Below, one piece after another: positions 22,285-32,078 of a stretch of 64,000 bases of DNA. Position 1 is the stretch's first letter; every line of letters starts with the position of its first letter. The notes below the pieces were generated by a model, which was not told the DNA's origin, ran no database searches, and saw only the letters and a list, made by a program, of their open reading frames with translations. The position numbers were made by a program, and so were the translations under genes. The DNA comes from Actinomycetota bacterium (GTDB lineage: Bacteria; Actinomycetota; Actinomycetes; Nanopelagicales; Nanopelagicaceae): NCBI GenBank assembly GCA_026393075.1, contig JAPLAW010000015.1, forward strand, positions 62,001 to 126,000. Reading direction: 5' to 3'.

Positions 22285-23271
22285 TTAATTCTTTCGACGT
22301 TGCTCGTCTATCCAGAAGAGCGCGATCGAGGTTGCCACACTTGCATTTAGGGATTCAGTTGCTGAATTCATTGGAATAGAAACAACTAAATCACATTTTT
22401 CGCGAACTAGTCTAGAAAGGCCTTTGCCTTCGCTACCAACAACGATCATTAACGACTCAGTTGCAACTTTCATACCGCTTAGTGATTCATCGCTTTCGCC
22501 ATCTAAGCCAATGACAAAACAGCCTAATTTCTTAGCTTCTTCGATGGTGCGAGCCAAGTTAGTTACTTGGGCAACTGGCATACGAGCAGCAGCACCAGCT
22601 GATGCTTTCCAGGCTGAAGCAGTCATTGCAGCTGCACGACGCTCAGTCATGACAACACCATTTACGCCGAAAGCACCTGCGCTACGAATGATTGCACCTA
22701 AGTTGCGCGGATCAGTAACACCATCGAGTGCCACAATCAACATTGGATTCTTTGCGCGTTGAGTTATTTCTTCGAAACTTGAGTACTGATAAGGCTTAAT
22801 TGCGAGAATAATTCCTTGGCTATTTGGTGAGATGCCTTCAACTTCAGCGCGGTGAACTTCGCGAATCGGAAGTTGCAAGTGCAGCGCTAATTGCAGAGAC
22901 TCTGCGACTCGATCATCGATATCAATTCCGCGAGCTACTAGTACTTCAGTTGCTGGAACAGATGCGCGAAGTGCCTCGAGCACTGCGTTACGACCTGCAA
23001 CAATTTCGCCTTTTGGTTTATCAATTCGAGAATTGCGCCCAGCTGAACTACGCGGTGTTGTGCCAGTACGTGGAGTTGTACCTGCGCGTGGATTGGCTTT
23101 TGCTTTCTCAGCTGCTTTCTTGCGCTTCGCAGCTGCGTGATAAGGACGGTCTTCAGCTTTTGGAGTTGGACCTTTACCTGATAAGCGCTTTTTATTCTTG
23201 CCACCGGTTCCGGTTGTTGGACCTTTTTTAGATCCACGTATTGCGCCTTTGCGCTCTGAATTACCGGCCAT
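22285..23271 (-). CDS. rlmB: 23S rRNA 2'-O-methyltransferase, RlmB/TrmH family, with basic N-terminal extension
   Basis: EIVAGRNAVLEALRA, LDGVTDPRNLGAIIRSAGAFGVNGV, and VVGSEGKGLSRLVREKCD. Confidence 0.93.
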   Translation of the reverse strand: MAGNSERKGAIRGSKKGPTTGTGGKNKKRLSGKGPTPKAEDRPYHAAAKRKKAAEKAKANPRAGTTPRTGTTPRSSAGRNSRIDKPKGEIVAGRNAVLEALRASVPATEVLVARGIDIDDRVAESLQLALHLQLPIREVHRAEVEGISPNSQGIILAIKPYQYSSFEEITQRAKNPMLIVALDGVTDPRNLGAIIRSAGAFGVNGVVMTERRAAAMTASAWKASAGAAARMPVAQVTNLARTIEEAKKLGCFVIGLDGESDESLSGMKVATESLMIVVGSEGKGLSRLVREKCDLVVSIPMNSATESLNASVATSIALFWIDEQRRKN

Positions 23272-24681
23272 TTAATTACTACCTTCTGAACGTGAGATCG
23301 ACCAACGTGGTCCTTGAGCTGTGTCTTCAATTGAGATACCAAGTGCGATTAAGCCATCTCGGATTTGATCGGATGCAGCGAAATCTTTACGGTCTCTTGC
23401 TGCAGTGCGTTGGGCTAGAACTAAATTAACAACGCCATCAAGCGCGCAAGTTAAAGAATCACTTTGAGCGCCGTTGGCAAATGTTGGATCAAAGGGATCG
23501 CAACCAAGTACTTCAAGAGCGCCTCGAATAAAGCTAGCTGCACTTGCAATACCTGCATTGTTATTTTCGGTTATTGCGCTATTTCCTAAGCGTAATTGTT
23601 CCGAAATTCCAGCCAGCGCCTGCGGAACAGCCAAGTCTTCATTCATCGCAGCTACAAAGTCGGCAGATAGCGCTGGTTCTGGCTGGCTACCTAAGATCTC
23701 GGATGCGCGCAGAAGAAAGTTTTCAATTCGGCGGAAACCAACTGCTGACTCTTCTAACGCAGCTGGTGAGAACTCGAGCATTGAGCGGTAATGAGCGCTG
23801 CCTAAATACCAACGTAACTCTATGCCACGAACGCTCTTTAGTAATTCAGTAACTTGCAATGAATTACCCAGTGACTTAGACATTTTTTCACCAGAGGCAG
23901 TTACCCAGGCATTATGTAACCAACGTTTAGCAAAGCCATAACCGGCTGCTTCAGATTGCGCTATTTCATTTTCGTGATGTGGAAAAATTAAATCTAAACC
24001 GCCGCCGTGAATATCAAACTCGGCACCCAAATAAGTGTGTGCCATTGCTGAACATTCAATATGCCAACCTGGGCGACCATTCCCCCATGGCGTAGGCCAA
24101 AATGGATCGCCAGCTTTGGCGGCTTTCCAAAGTGCGAAGTCACGAACATCGCGCTTGTAAGTTTCGTCAGCATCTTGCGCTGGTAATAAGTCATCGATGT
24201 TTTGATTAGAAAGAGTTAAATAAGAATCTAATTTACGAACTTCTAAGTAGACATCGCCATTGCCTGGCGCATATGCATGGCCGCGCTCGATTAAAGAAGC
24301 AATTAGATCAATCATTTGGGTTATGTGACCAGTCGCGCGCGGCTCATAAGTTGGGGGCAGAACATTTAGCGCTGTATATGCATCAGTGAAAGCGCGCTCA
24401 TACTTGAGGGCAACTGCCCACCAAGGTGATTGTTCGTGAACTGCCTTGTGCAAAATCTTGTCATCAATATCTGTAACGTTACGGATAAAAGTAGTATCAA
24501 AACCTGACTTAACTAACCAACGTCGCAAAATATCAAAGTTAACGCCGCTACGAATATGGCCGATGTGTGGAGGCGCCTGAACAGTGGCACCACAAAGGTA
24601 AATACTCGCTTTACCCGGCTGCAGTGGAATGAATTCTGAGACGGTTCGCGACAATGTGTCATATAGCTTTAGCGAACTCAT
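23272..24681 (-). CDS. cysS: Cysteine--tRNA ligase
   Basis: IYLCGATVQAPPHIGHIRSGVNFDILRRWL and EKMSKSLGNSL. Confidence 0.97.
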   Translation of the reverse strand: MSSLKLYDTLSRTVSEFIPLQPGKASIYLCGATVQAPPHIGHIRSGVNFDILRRWLVKSGFDTTFIRNVTDIDDKILHKAVHEQSPWWAVALKYERAFTDAYTALNVLPPTYEPRATGHITQMIDLIASLIERGHAYAPGNGDVYLEVRKLDSYLTLSNQNIDDLLPAQDADETYKRDVRDFALWKAAKAGDPFWPTPWGNGRPGWHIECSAMAHTYLGAEFDIHGGGLDLIFPHHENEIAQSEAAGYGFAKRWLHNAWVTASGEKMSKSLGNSLQVTELLKSVRGIELRWYLGSAHYRSMLEFSPAALEESAVGFRRIENFLLRASEILGSQPEPALSADFVAAMNEDLAVPQALAGISEQLRLGNSAITENNNAGIASAASFIRGALEVLGCDPFDPTFANGAQSDSLTCALDGVVNLVLAQRTAARDRKDFAASDQIRDGLIALGISIEDTAQGPRWSISRSEGSN

Positions 24682-24690
24682 TAGCGAAGT

Positions 24691-25836
24691 CTATCGGTCG
24701 TTAGTAGAAACCTTAAAAACGAGCGCTGAGGCAATGGCTGCAATGCCTTTGCCTTCACCAGTTAAGCCGAGACCATCAGTAGTTGTGGCCAATAGCGATA
24801 CAGGCGCACCATTTAGTGCAGCAGAAAGCGCAGTAATTGCTTCTTTCCGGCGTCCCGCCAACTTCGGGCGATTACCTATTACTTGTACTGAAACATTTGA
24901 AATTGCAAAACCAGCGCTAGTGATAATTGAAAGCGTCTCTGCTAATAACTTAGCACCACTTGCGCCAGCATATTCCGGGCGATCAACACCAAAGTTTGAA
25001 CCTAAATCACCTAGACCAGTTGCGGCAAAAAGTGAATCACAAATTGCATGTGCGGCAACATCACCATCGGAATGTCCAGCAACACCAATTTCGCCTGGCC
25101 AATTAATACAACCTAACCAAAGTTCGCGCCCTACTTCGAAGGCATGTGAATCAACACCGACACCAGTTAAGAATTCTTTATTTGCACCGAGGAAGTTGTA
25201 AGCAGTTGCTAAATCTGCAGGAGTGGTGATTTTTATTGCGCATTCTTCGCCAGCAATTACCAAAACTTTAAATCCAGCACTTTCAACTAAAGCAGCATCG
25301 TCGGTACCTTCACCGTTTGAAGCATGTGCTTTTTTGAGCGCAGAAAGTTCAAACCCTTGTGGGGTTTGGATATTACTTAAGTCTGCGCGATTAGGAGTTA
25401 TGGTTACATAACCATTTGCATCAACACTCTTGACCGTATCTACTTGAGGTACGCCAGGTATTACCGCTACTTCGCCATTTTTTAGCGCCGACAAAACACG
25501 GCTAGTTAAATCTGTTGTTGCTAAAGCGCGTGCAGCATCATGAATCAATACATATTGGGTATCACTAGAGACTGCAGCTAAGCCAGCTCGTACCGATTCT
25601 GAGCGAGTTTGTCCGCCAACCACAACAGTTACGGCATCACCTAGCAGGCTTTGAAATTGGCTTAAGTGAGAGGCCGGAGCTGTAACGATTACTTGATCTA
25701 CCGCTGGCGAAATTGCCGCAACAGCATGTTCAATTAACGTGCGATTACCCAATTGAATTAAAGCTTTAGGAATATCAGCACCGAAGCGAACTCCAGATCC
25801 GGCAGCAGCAATAATTGCTGCAACATGGCCAGACAT
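24691..25836 (-). CDS. ispDF: Bifunctional IspD-IspF (MEP pathway) fusion
   Basis: Isp[22 protein letters not shown] and [10 protein letters not shown]; Isp[42 protein letters not shown], and [19 protein letters not shown]. Confidence 0.95.
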   Translation of the reverse strand: MSGHVAAIIAAAGSGVRFGADIPKALIQLGNRTLIEHAVAAISPAVDQVIVTAPASHLSQFQSLLGDAVTVVVGGQTRSESVRAGLAAVSSDTQYVLIHDAARALATTDLTSRVLSALKNGEVAVIPGVPQVDTVKSVDANGYVTITPNRADLSNIQTPQGFELSALKKAHASNGEGTDDAALVESAGFKVLVIAGEECAIKITTPADLATAYNFLGANKEFLTGVGVDSHAFEVGRELWLGCINWPGEIGVAGHSDGDVAAHAICDSLFAATGLGDLGSNFGVDRPEYAGASGAKLLAETLSIITSAGFAISNVSVQVIGNRPKLAGRRKEAITALSAALNGAPVSLLATTTDGLGLTGEGKGIAAIASALVFKVSTNDR

Positions 25837-25863
25837 AAGGCTCCGATCGAGTGCGAGCTTAAA

Positions 25864-26346
25864 TTAAGAAGCTAAGACCTCATCGAGGATTACTGATGCT
25901 TTTTCTTCATCGGTGCGCTCAGCGAGAGCCAGTTCAGAAACAAGAATCTGCTTTGCCTTTGAAAGCATGCGCTTTTCACCAGCAGAAAGACCACGATCTA
26001 GATCACGACGATAAAGATCGCGCACAACTTCGGCAACCTTAATTACATCGCCAGAAGCTAACTTCTCAAGATTTGCCTTGTAACGACGAGACCAGTTTGT
26101 TGGCTCTTCGGTATATGGCTGGCGTAGAACACTGAAAACACGGTCAAGACCGGCACTATCTACAACGTCACGAACGCCCACGAGATCAACATTTTCTGCT
26201 GGGACTCTTACGGTCAAATCGCCTTGGGCCACTTTTAGAACTAAGTAGGTTTTTTCTTCGCCCTTAATCACTCGAGTTTCAATTGCCTCGATTAGCGCTG
26301 CGCCGTGATGAGGGTAAACAACAGTTTCGCCTACTTTAAATGACAT
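25864..26346 (-). CDS. carD: CarD family transcriptional regulator
   Basis: [21 protein letters not shown] and [17 protein letters not shown]. Confidence 0.95.
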   Translation of the reverse strand: MSFKVGETVVYPHHGAALIEAIETRVIKGEEKTYLVLKVAQGDLTVRVPAENVDLVGVRDVVDSAGLDRVFSVLRQPYTEEPTNWSRRYKANLEKLASGDVIKVAEVVRDLYRRDLDRGLSAGEKRMLSKAKQILVSELALAERTDEEKASVILDEVLAS

Positions 26347-26493
26347 GGGGTGCCCTTCGTTAGGGGGAAATCATACCAGCAACTAGTGAGGGTAGTCACC
26401 TTGGGTATTTCGCCTGTATTTAACTGGCTTTAGCAGCTATTTCTCGTGAGAGAATAAGCACGCTTTGTTAAGCAATTATTTCTTGGGAGAAAA

Positions 26494-26979
26494 ATGCAAT
26501 TACGTAAAGTTGCGATCGGTTTAATAGTTATTGCATCTCTCTCTACTTTAACTGCCTGTGGTGCAGGTGAAAATGCCGCAGCTCGCAACATCACTAAAGT
26601 TACTGATGGCGCCGAAACTACAGTTATGACCGATACCAGTGCGCTGAAGCTACGTGGTTTCTTGTTAGTTGCTCAACCAGATGGCAGCGCTGTTTTAGTT
26701 GGCACCATTATTAACTCAAACTCAACACCTGATTCATTACTTGGGATCTCCGTCAATAACGTTCTAGCCACGGTCACCAGTGCAACTAATGTAATTTCTG
26801 AAAATATCCCAATGATTTTCGAAGGTGACTCAGCAAATGCCAAAGCAGTAATACCTGGCCTAGGTGTAAAAGCTGGCAATACGGTTGAACTTTCTTTCTT
26901 TTTCAATACTGCTGGCGTAGTTACCGTAAAAGCGATTGTGCGCGACCAGCGCGATACTTACGCCGGCGTAACTGCTTAA
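26494..26979 (+). CDS. Lipoprotein in LpqE-like position (divergent from carD)
   Basis: Signal peptide with lipobox (STLTAC|GAG); divergent next to carD, as I recall for mycobacterial lpqE. Confidence 0.75.
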   Translation: MQLRKVAIGLIVIASLSTLTACGAGENAAARNITKVTDGAETTVMTDTSALKLRGFLLVAQPDGSAVLVGTIINSNSTPDSLLGISVNNVLATVTSATNVISENIPMIFEGDSANAKAVIPGLGVKAGNTVELSFFFNTAGVVTVKAIVRDQRDTYAGVTA

Positions 26980-27662
26980 GCTTCTAGTTTGTAACCAAGC
27001 CCGCGCACGGTCTGAATAAAGACTGGATTTGCTGGATCTGCTTCAATTTTTGCACGCAAGCGCTTTATATGAACATCAAGCGTTTTGGTATCGCCCACGT
27101 AATCGCTTCCCCAGACTCGGTCAATTAACTGCATGCGTGTTAAAACTCGGCCCGAATTGCGCATCAAGAACTCAAGCAGCTCGAACTCTTTTAGCGGCAA
27201 TGCGATAGAAATGTTATTTACGCTTACTTGATGTCGATCTACATCCATTCGCACTGGACCGGCAACGAGTGAACCGTTATCTTCGGTGATTTCACCTAGA
27301 TCGCTATGACGACGCAATACCGCTCTTATGCGGGCAATTAGCTCTCGTGAAGAGTACGGCTTAGTCACGTAATCATCGGCGCCGAGTTCAAGCCCAACCA
27401 CTTTATCTATTTCGGCATCTTTGGCAGTCAACATAATGATTGGTACTGCAGAACGCGTGCGCAATTGCTTACAAACTTCAGTTCCAGATAAGCCGGGTAA
27501 CATCAAGTCAAGCAAAACTAAGTCAGCGCCATGCTTATCAAATAGTTCAACAGCTGCTGTGCCAGTGTCAGCAACAACAACATCGAAGCCTTCTTTGCCT
27601 AATAAGTAGGCCAACGCCTCGGAAAAAGATTCTTCATCCTCGACCACTAATATTCGGGTCAT
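26976..27662 (-). CDS. regX3: OmpR-family response regulator, RegX3/PhoP-like
   Basis: ILVVEDEESFSEAL, LVLLDLMLPGLSGTEVC, and YVGDTKTLDVHIKRLRAKIE; paired with an HK and near phoU. Confidence 0.88.
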   Translation of the reverse strand: MTRILVVEDEESFSEALAYLLGKEGFDVVVADTGTAAVELFDKHGADLVLLDLMLPGLSGTEVCKQLRTRSAVPIIMLTAKDAEIDKVVGLELGADDYVTKPYSSRELIARIRAVLRRHSDLGEITEDNGSLVAGPVRMDVDRHQVSVNNISIALPLKEFELLEFLMRNSGRVLTRMQLIDRVWGSDYVGDTKTLDVHIKRLRAKIEADPANPVFIQTVRGLGYKLEA

Positions 27663-28747
27663 TATTTTTCCTCCTGGTTGGTTGAGAGGTAACTTTCAGC
27701 TTCAGTAAATTCTGGCAATCTGATCGTGAAAGTACTTCCGGCACCTTCACTACTCCAGACCGAAATATCTCCACCGTGGTTGGTCGCAACATGCTTTACG
27801 ATTGAAAGTCCTAATCCGGTTCCGCCAGTTGCTCGCGAACGCGCAGGATCTACTCGATAGAAACGTTCAAAGATTCGTTCGATCTCTTTCTCCGGTATTC
27901 CGATACCTTGATCGGTTACCGAAATTTCAACTAACTTATCTTTGCCGGTTAATACGATAGCTACTTGAGTTGAGTCTGGACTGTAGTTGATGGCATTTTC
28001 AATTAAATTACTAATCGCCATTTCGAGCTGACTACGATCGCCTAAAACCAAATGATCTGTGGTCGGAATAAACACTAAAGATATCTTTCGTTTTTCAGCC
28101 GCGAGTCGAGATTCGTCGATCGCTTGATTGATTAAATCAATCATTGAATAAGGCTGCGCATTTTTAAGCGGGTCGCCATCTTGCAGGCGAGATAAGTTAA
28201 TGATTTCTTGGACCAAATCAGTTAGCCGCTTAGCTTCGATTTGCATTCGGCCGGCGAATTTTTCAACGGCTTCTTTATCGTCGCTAGCTTCAAGCACGGC
28301 TTCACTTAAGATAGAGAGCGCGCCGATTGGTGTTTTTAGTTCATGCGAGATGTTTGCTACAAAATCACGGCGGATTGCATCGAGCCGCCGGAATTCACTA
28401 TCATCAAAAATTAGCGCAACTATTAGTCCATCGGTACCGATTGGTGACACGCGGACCAATAGATCATGGGTTCCTTGACCGATAGGGCCGCGTGGTAATT
28501 CAACGGTTGCCTCTTGATAAACATTTGAGCGGCGTACTGCGCGAACTAAATTAAGAAGTGGCGTCGAAACTAGGCGACCATCGCGAATCATTGATAGCGC
28601 GCCTGTGCCAGCTGAAGAAGAAAGAACTTGCTCACCTGGGGCGAGAATTAAATACTCAGCATCGAGAATTTCTAAGAGTTCAAGCAGCGAATCAGGAATT
28701 TCCCAGCCGCTTTCGACTGCTACTTCCTTATCTCGGCGCCAGAACAT
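27662..28747 (-). CDS. senX3: Sensor histidine kinase, SenX3/PhoR-like
   Basis: FVANISHELKTPIGALSIL, IENAINYSP, and GTGLGLSIVKHVATNHGG. Confidence 0.88.
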   Translation of the reverse strand: MFWRRDKEVAVESGWEIPDSLLELLEILDAEYLILAPGEQVLSSSAGTGALSMIRDGRLVSTPLLNLVRAVRRSNVYQEATVELPRGPIGQGTHDLLVRVSPIGTDGLIVALIFDDSEFRRLDAIRRDFVANISHELKTPIGALSILSEAVLEASDDKEAVEKFAGRMQIEAKRLTDLVQEIINLSRLQDGDPLKNAQPYSMIDLINQAIDESRLAAEKRKISLVFIPTTDHLVLGDRSQLEMAISNLIENAINYSPDSTQVAIVLTGKDKLVEISVTDQGIGIPEKEIERIFERFYRVDPARSRATGGTGLGLSIVKHVATNHGGDISVWSSEGAGSTFTIRLPEFTEAESYLSTNQEEK

Positions 28748-28882
28748 AGCCCTATCGTAGAGAACAGTTCAGTTTCGGTACTACCTAATCAGCCATTTAC
28801 ACCCCTTTCACCCAGATATTTACCTCAGATTTGCGACCCGTTCACTTAATAACCCGTATCCGATGTGCTGAAGGTCTAAGTT

Positions 28883-29545
28883 ATGCCCATGCGCGATTCC
28901 TTCCACGATGACTTAGACGGCATTGGTACTTCCCTTGTCGAAATGGGCCATCTAGTAAGCAAGGCAATGGAACGCGCCACAACGGCTTTGTTAACGGCTG
29001 ACCTTAAGGTGGCCGAAGAAATTATTTCCGAAGACGATGCCATTGATGAGATGCAGCATGACATCGAGGCAAGAGCAATAAATTTAATGGCTCGCCAACA
29101 ACCAGTTGCTGGCGACCTGCGCACATTGGTTACATCGCTTCGCATGAGCGCCGACTTAGAACGTATGGGCGACCTAGCGCATCACGTGGCTAAGTTAACT
29201 CGCATGCGCTACCCAGCAGCGGCAGTTCCACCTGAACTAGTTCTAACTCTGCAAGAAATGGGCAATGTGACAGCTCGTATCACTCAAAAAGCAATTGGCG
29301 TCATTGAGTCTCGTAATCTTGAAGCTGCGCTACAACTTGAAAAAGATGATGACGAGATGGATATTCTGCACCGTCGTTTATTTGAAATCTTACTAGATGA
29401 TTCTTGGCCATATGGAATTGAAACAGCAATCGATATGACTTTGCTGGGCCGCTATTACGAGCGTTGCTCAGACCATGCTGTATCAATTGCCCGCCGTGTC
29501 TATTACTTAGTCACCGGCGAGTACGCAAATTCTGCAAATAATTAA
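28883..29545 (+). CDS. phoU: Phosphate signalling protein PhoU
   Basis: FHDDLDGIGTSLVEMGHLVSKAMERATTAL and RYYERCSDHAVSIARRVYYLVTGE. Confidence 0.93.
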   Translation: MPMRDSFHDDLDGIGTSLVEMGHLVSKAMERATTALLTADLKVAEEIISEDDAIDEMQHDIEARAINLMARQQPVAGDLRTLVTSLRMSADLERMGDLAHHVAKLTRMRYPAAAVPPELVLTLQEMGNVTARITQKAIGVIESRNLEAALQLEKDDDEMDILHRRLFEILLDDSWPYGIETAIDMTLLGRYYERCSDHAVSIARRVYYLVTGEYANSANN

Positions 29546-30295
29546 TTACTTCTTGCCCTGATTTGCAACTGCTTCAATTGCCGCAGCTGCAGCAGTTGGA
29601 TCTAAATATTCGCCGCCGCGTTTAATTGGTTTTAGGTCTGCAGCCAATTTATAAAGTAGCGGAATTCCGGTTGGAATATTTAATTCTGCGATATCTGATT
29701 CGGAAATTCCATCCAGGTGTTTAACAAGTGCGCGTAGTGAATTTCCGTGCGCAGTGACTAGAACTCGCTTGCCGGCTTTTAAATCTGGCACGATATTGCC
29801 GGTCCAGTAAGGCATCATGCGGGTGACCACATCTTTTAAACACTCAGTTGCGGGCATATCTGCGCCCAAATCAGCGTAGCGAGCATCGCCGGTTTGGCTG
29901 TAAGGATCATTTGCATCAATTGGTGGTGGTGGCACGTCGTAAGAACGACGCCAAAGTTTGAATTGCTCTTCGCCATAAGTAGCTAGCGTTTCTTTCTTAT
30001 CTTTACCTTGCAGGGCACCGTAATGACGCTCGTTTAAGCGCCAAGAGCGATTAACCGGAATCCAATGGCGATCGCAAGCATCGAGTGCAAGTTGTGAAGT
30101 ATGGATTGCGCGGCGAAGTAGCGAAGTGTGAACTACATCTGGCAACAGGCCATTTTCAGCGAGCAACTTTCCACCGCGAGCAGCTTCTGCTTCACCAGCT
30201 GCAGATAAACGAACATCTACCCAGCCAGTAAAGAGATTTTTAGCATTCCATTCACTTTCGCCATGGCGCAATAGGATTAATTCAAAGTTGCTCAT
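29546..30295 (-). CDS. gpmA: 2,3-bisphosphoglycerate-dependent phosphoglycerate mutase
   Basis: [26 protein letters not shown] and [19 protein letters not shown]. Confidence 0.96.
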   Translation of the reverse strand: MSNFELILLRHGESEWNAKNLFTGWVDVRLSAAGEAEAARGGKLLAENGLLPDVVHTSLLRRAIHTSQLALDACDRHWIPVNRSWRLNERHYGALQGKDKKETLATYGEEQFKLWRRSYDVPPPPIDANDPYSQTGDARYADLGADMPATECLKDVVTRMMPYWTGNIVPDLKAGKRVLVTAHGNSLRALVKHLDGISESDIAELNIPTGIPLLYKLAADLKPIKRGGEYLDPTAAAAAIEAVANQGKK

Positions 30296-30313
30296 ACCGC
30301 AATCCTAGATGAA

Positions 30314-30796
30314 TTAAATCAAATGTGAAAATGCTTCGAGATTTGCCAGCGATTCGCCGCGCGAGACCCGCCAAGCCCATTCCCGACGAATTGCGCTGGA
30401 AAAGCCAATCTCTAGTAATGGATTAAATGAAGAATCTGCAACTTGTAATACGCTGCCAATTATTCGATCTATCTCTTGATTTGTGACTGCAGTTAACGGC
30501 AAGCGGCCAACTAAATAGATATCTCGTAATTCATTTATCGCAAAAGCGATTCCATAGAGTCCAGCATTCTTCTGTAAACACCAAGCGTGCACTTGATCTT
30601 CATTTTCATCAGGCTTACGAATGACAAACGCATTGATGCTCAATGAATGGTCGCCAATGATTAATGCACAATGCGTTTGCTGCTTCTTTTCACCAGGTAG
30701 CGTGATTAAAAAAGTATTTAAATTATTCTGCTCAAAAGCTAAATCATGTGATTCCAGAAATTCTAAAATAACTTCAGTTGGATTAAGCGAGCTCAT
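30314..30796 (-). CDS. YbjN-domain protein
   Basis: 160-aa fold-like pattern; lies between gpmA and mshA as in other Actinobacteria. Confidence 0.75.
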   Translation of the reverse strand: MSSLNPTEVILEFLESHDLAFEQNNLNTFLITLPGEKKQQTHCALIIGDHSLSINAFVIRKPDENEDQVHAWCLQKNAGLYGIAFAINELRDIYLVGRLPLTAVTNQEIDRIIGSVLQVADSSFNPLLEIGFSSAIRREWAWRVSRGESLANLEAFSHLI

Positions 30797-30799
30797 GTT

Positions 30800-32059
30800 T
30801 TATGCTCCGGCGATTTGTTCGCGTGCAATTTGCGATAAAACCCGGTCATAAATGTCTAAAGTGCCGCGCGCTGTTGCATCCCAGCCGAAGTGTGAAGCGT
30901 GTTCAACTGCGCCCATTGATAGCAAAACTCGGCGCTGTGGTTCATTTAGTAAGCGCGCCAGAATCGATGACCAAGCGCGCGGATCATGGCCATCAACTAA
31001 AACGCCAGAAATACCATCGGCAACGGCTGTTCGAAGTCCGCCAACAGCTGTTGCAACCACAGGAGTGCCGCAAGCTTGCGCTTCAAGTGCTACTAAACCA
31101 AAGGACTCGCTATAACTTGGCACACAAACTAAATCCGCACTGCGATACCAATCGGGCAAGTTAGTGCGCGGAACAGGTTCGGCGAACTTTATGACATCAG
31201 AAATAGCCAACCAGCCCACTAATTCTTTAAGGCGTTCTACTTCCGAAGTATTTGAACCTGACGAGCCACCAACAATATTTACAATTAAGCCGCTACGTAA
31301 AAGTGGCGAGTGAGTTAGCATTTCTGAGATTGCTCTAATTAGAAGTTCTGGTCCTTTATGCGGCTGAATACGACCCACGAATGTAATTACATTGGCGTTC
31401 GCCGGAACGCTTAAGCGCACGCGAGCAGCTTTCTTGCCATCACCTGTAATAAATTTATAAAGATCAACGCCTGGCGAAACTACTCGCACATTATCTGGGC
31501 AGGCTTCATAAAGAGAAACCAGGCTGGCAGCTTCAGCATCAGTATTAGCAATCAGTGCTTGTGCAGCCGCAACAACTTGGGTTTCACCTTGTACCCGAAT
31601 CATTGGTTCTGGAGTTTCGCCTTCAGCCAGATTTAAATTCTTAACTCGCGCCATCGTGTGCATTGTGTGAACAAACGGAATACTTAACGCTTTGCTAGCC
31701 TGCATCGCGACTTTGCCAGAGATCCAATAATGTGAATGAATCAAATCGTATTTGGTTTCACCTGAAAGCTTTTTCTTAAATTCTTCAGCAATATCTGGAA
31801 TCAACTTTGGTAATACTTCTTTGGTTACACCAGTTACCGGGCCAACATTTAATTGAATTACTCGAACTCCTGGTGACACTTCGACAATATCTGCCACATC
31901 AGGATTTGTCCGACGAGTGAAAATATCAATTTGAACACCCATTGCCGCCATACGTTCAGCGCTCTCGGCTACATAAATATTCATGCCACCAGCGTCGCCA
32001 ATTCCTGGTTGATCCAGGGGCGAGGTATGCACCATCAAGGTGGCAATACGTGCGTTCAT
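30800..32059 (-). CDS. mshA: Glycosyltransferase family 4, MshA-like (D-inositol-3-phosphate glycosyltransferase)
   Basis: HTSPLDQPGIGDAGGMNIYVAESA, IHSHYWISGKVA, FVGRIQPHKGPELLIRA, and SYSESFGLVALEAQACGTPVVA. Confidence 0.88.
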   Translation of the reverse strand: MNARIATLMVHTSPLDQPGIGDAGGMNIYVAESAERMAAMGVQIDIFTRRTNPDVADIVEVSPGVRVIQLNVGPVTGVTKEVLPKLIPDIAEEFKKKLSGETKYDLIHSHYWISGKVAMQASKALSIPFVHTMHTMARVKNLNLAEGETPEPMIRVQGETQVVAAAQALIANTDAEAASLVSLYEACPDNVRVVSPGVDLYKFITGDGKKAARVRLSVPANANVITFVGRIQPHKGPELLIRAISEMLTHSPLLRSGLIVNIVGGSSGSNTSEVERLKELVGWLAISDVIKFAEPVPRTNLPDWYRSADLVCVPSYSESFGLVALEAQACGTPVVATAVGGLRTAVADGISGVLVDGHDPRAWSSILARLLNEPQRRVLLSMGAVEHASHFGWDATARGTLDIYDRVLSQIAREQIAGA

Positions 32060-32078
32060 GGCTAAAGGGTAACGCTGA

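Noticed and set aside
22938-23342. 134-aa minus-strand ORF
   Set aside because: Alternate frame across the rlmB/cysS junction; Gln/Lys-rich out-of-frame translation.
24629-25201. 190-aa plus-strand ORF
   Set aside because: Mostly antisense to ispDF; Ser/Pro/Ala-rich shadow translation without domain features.
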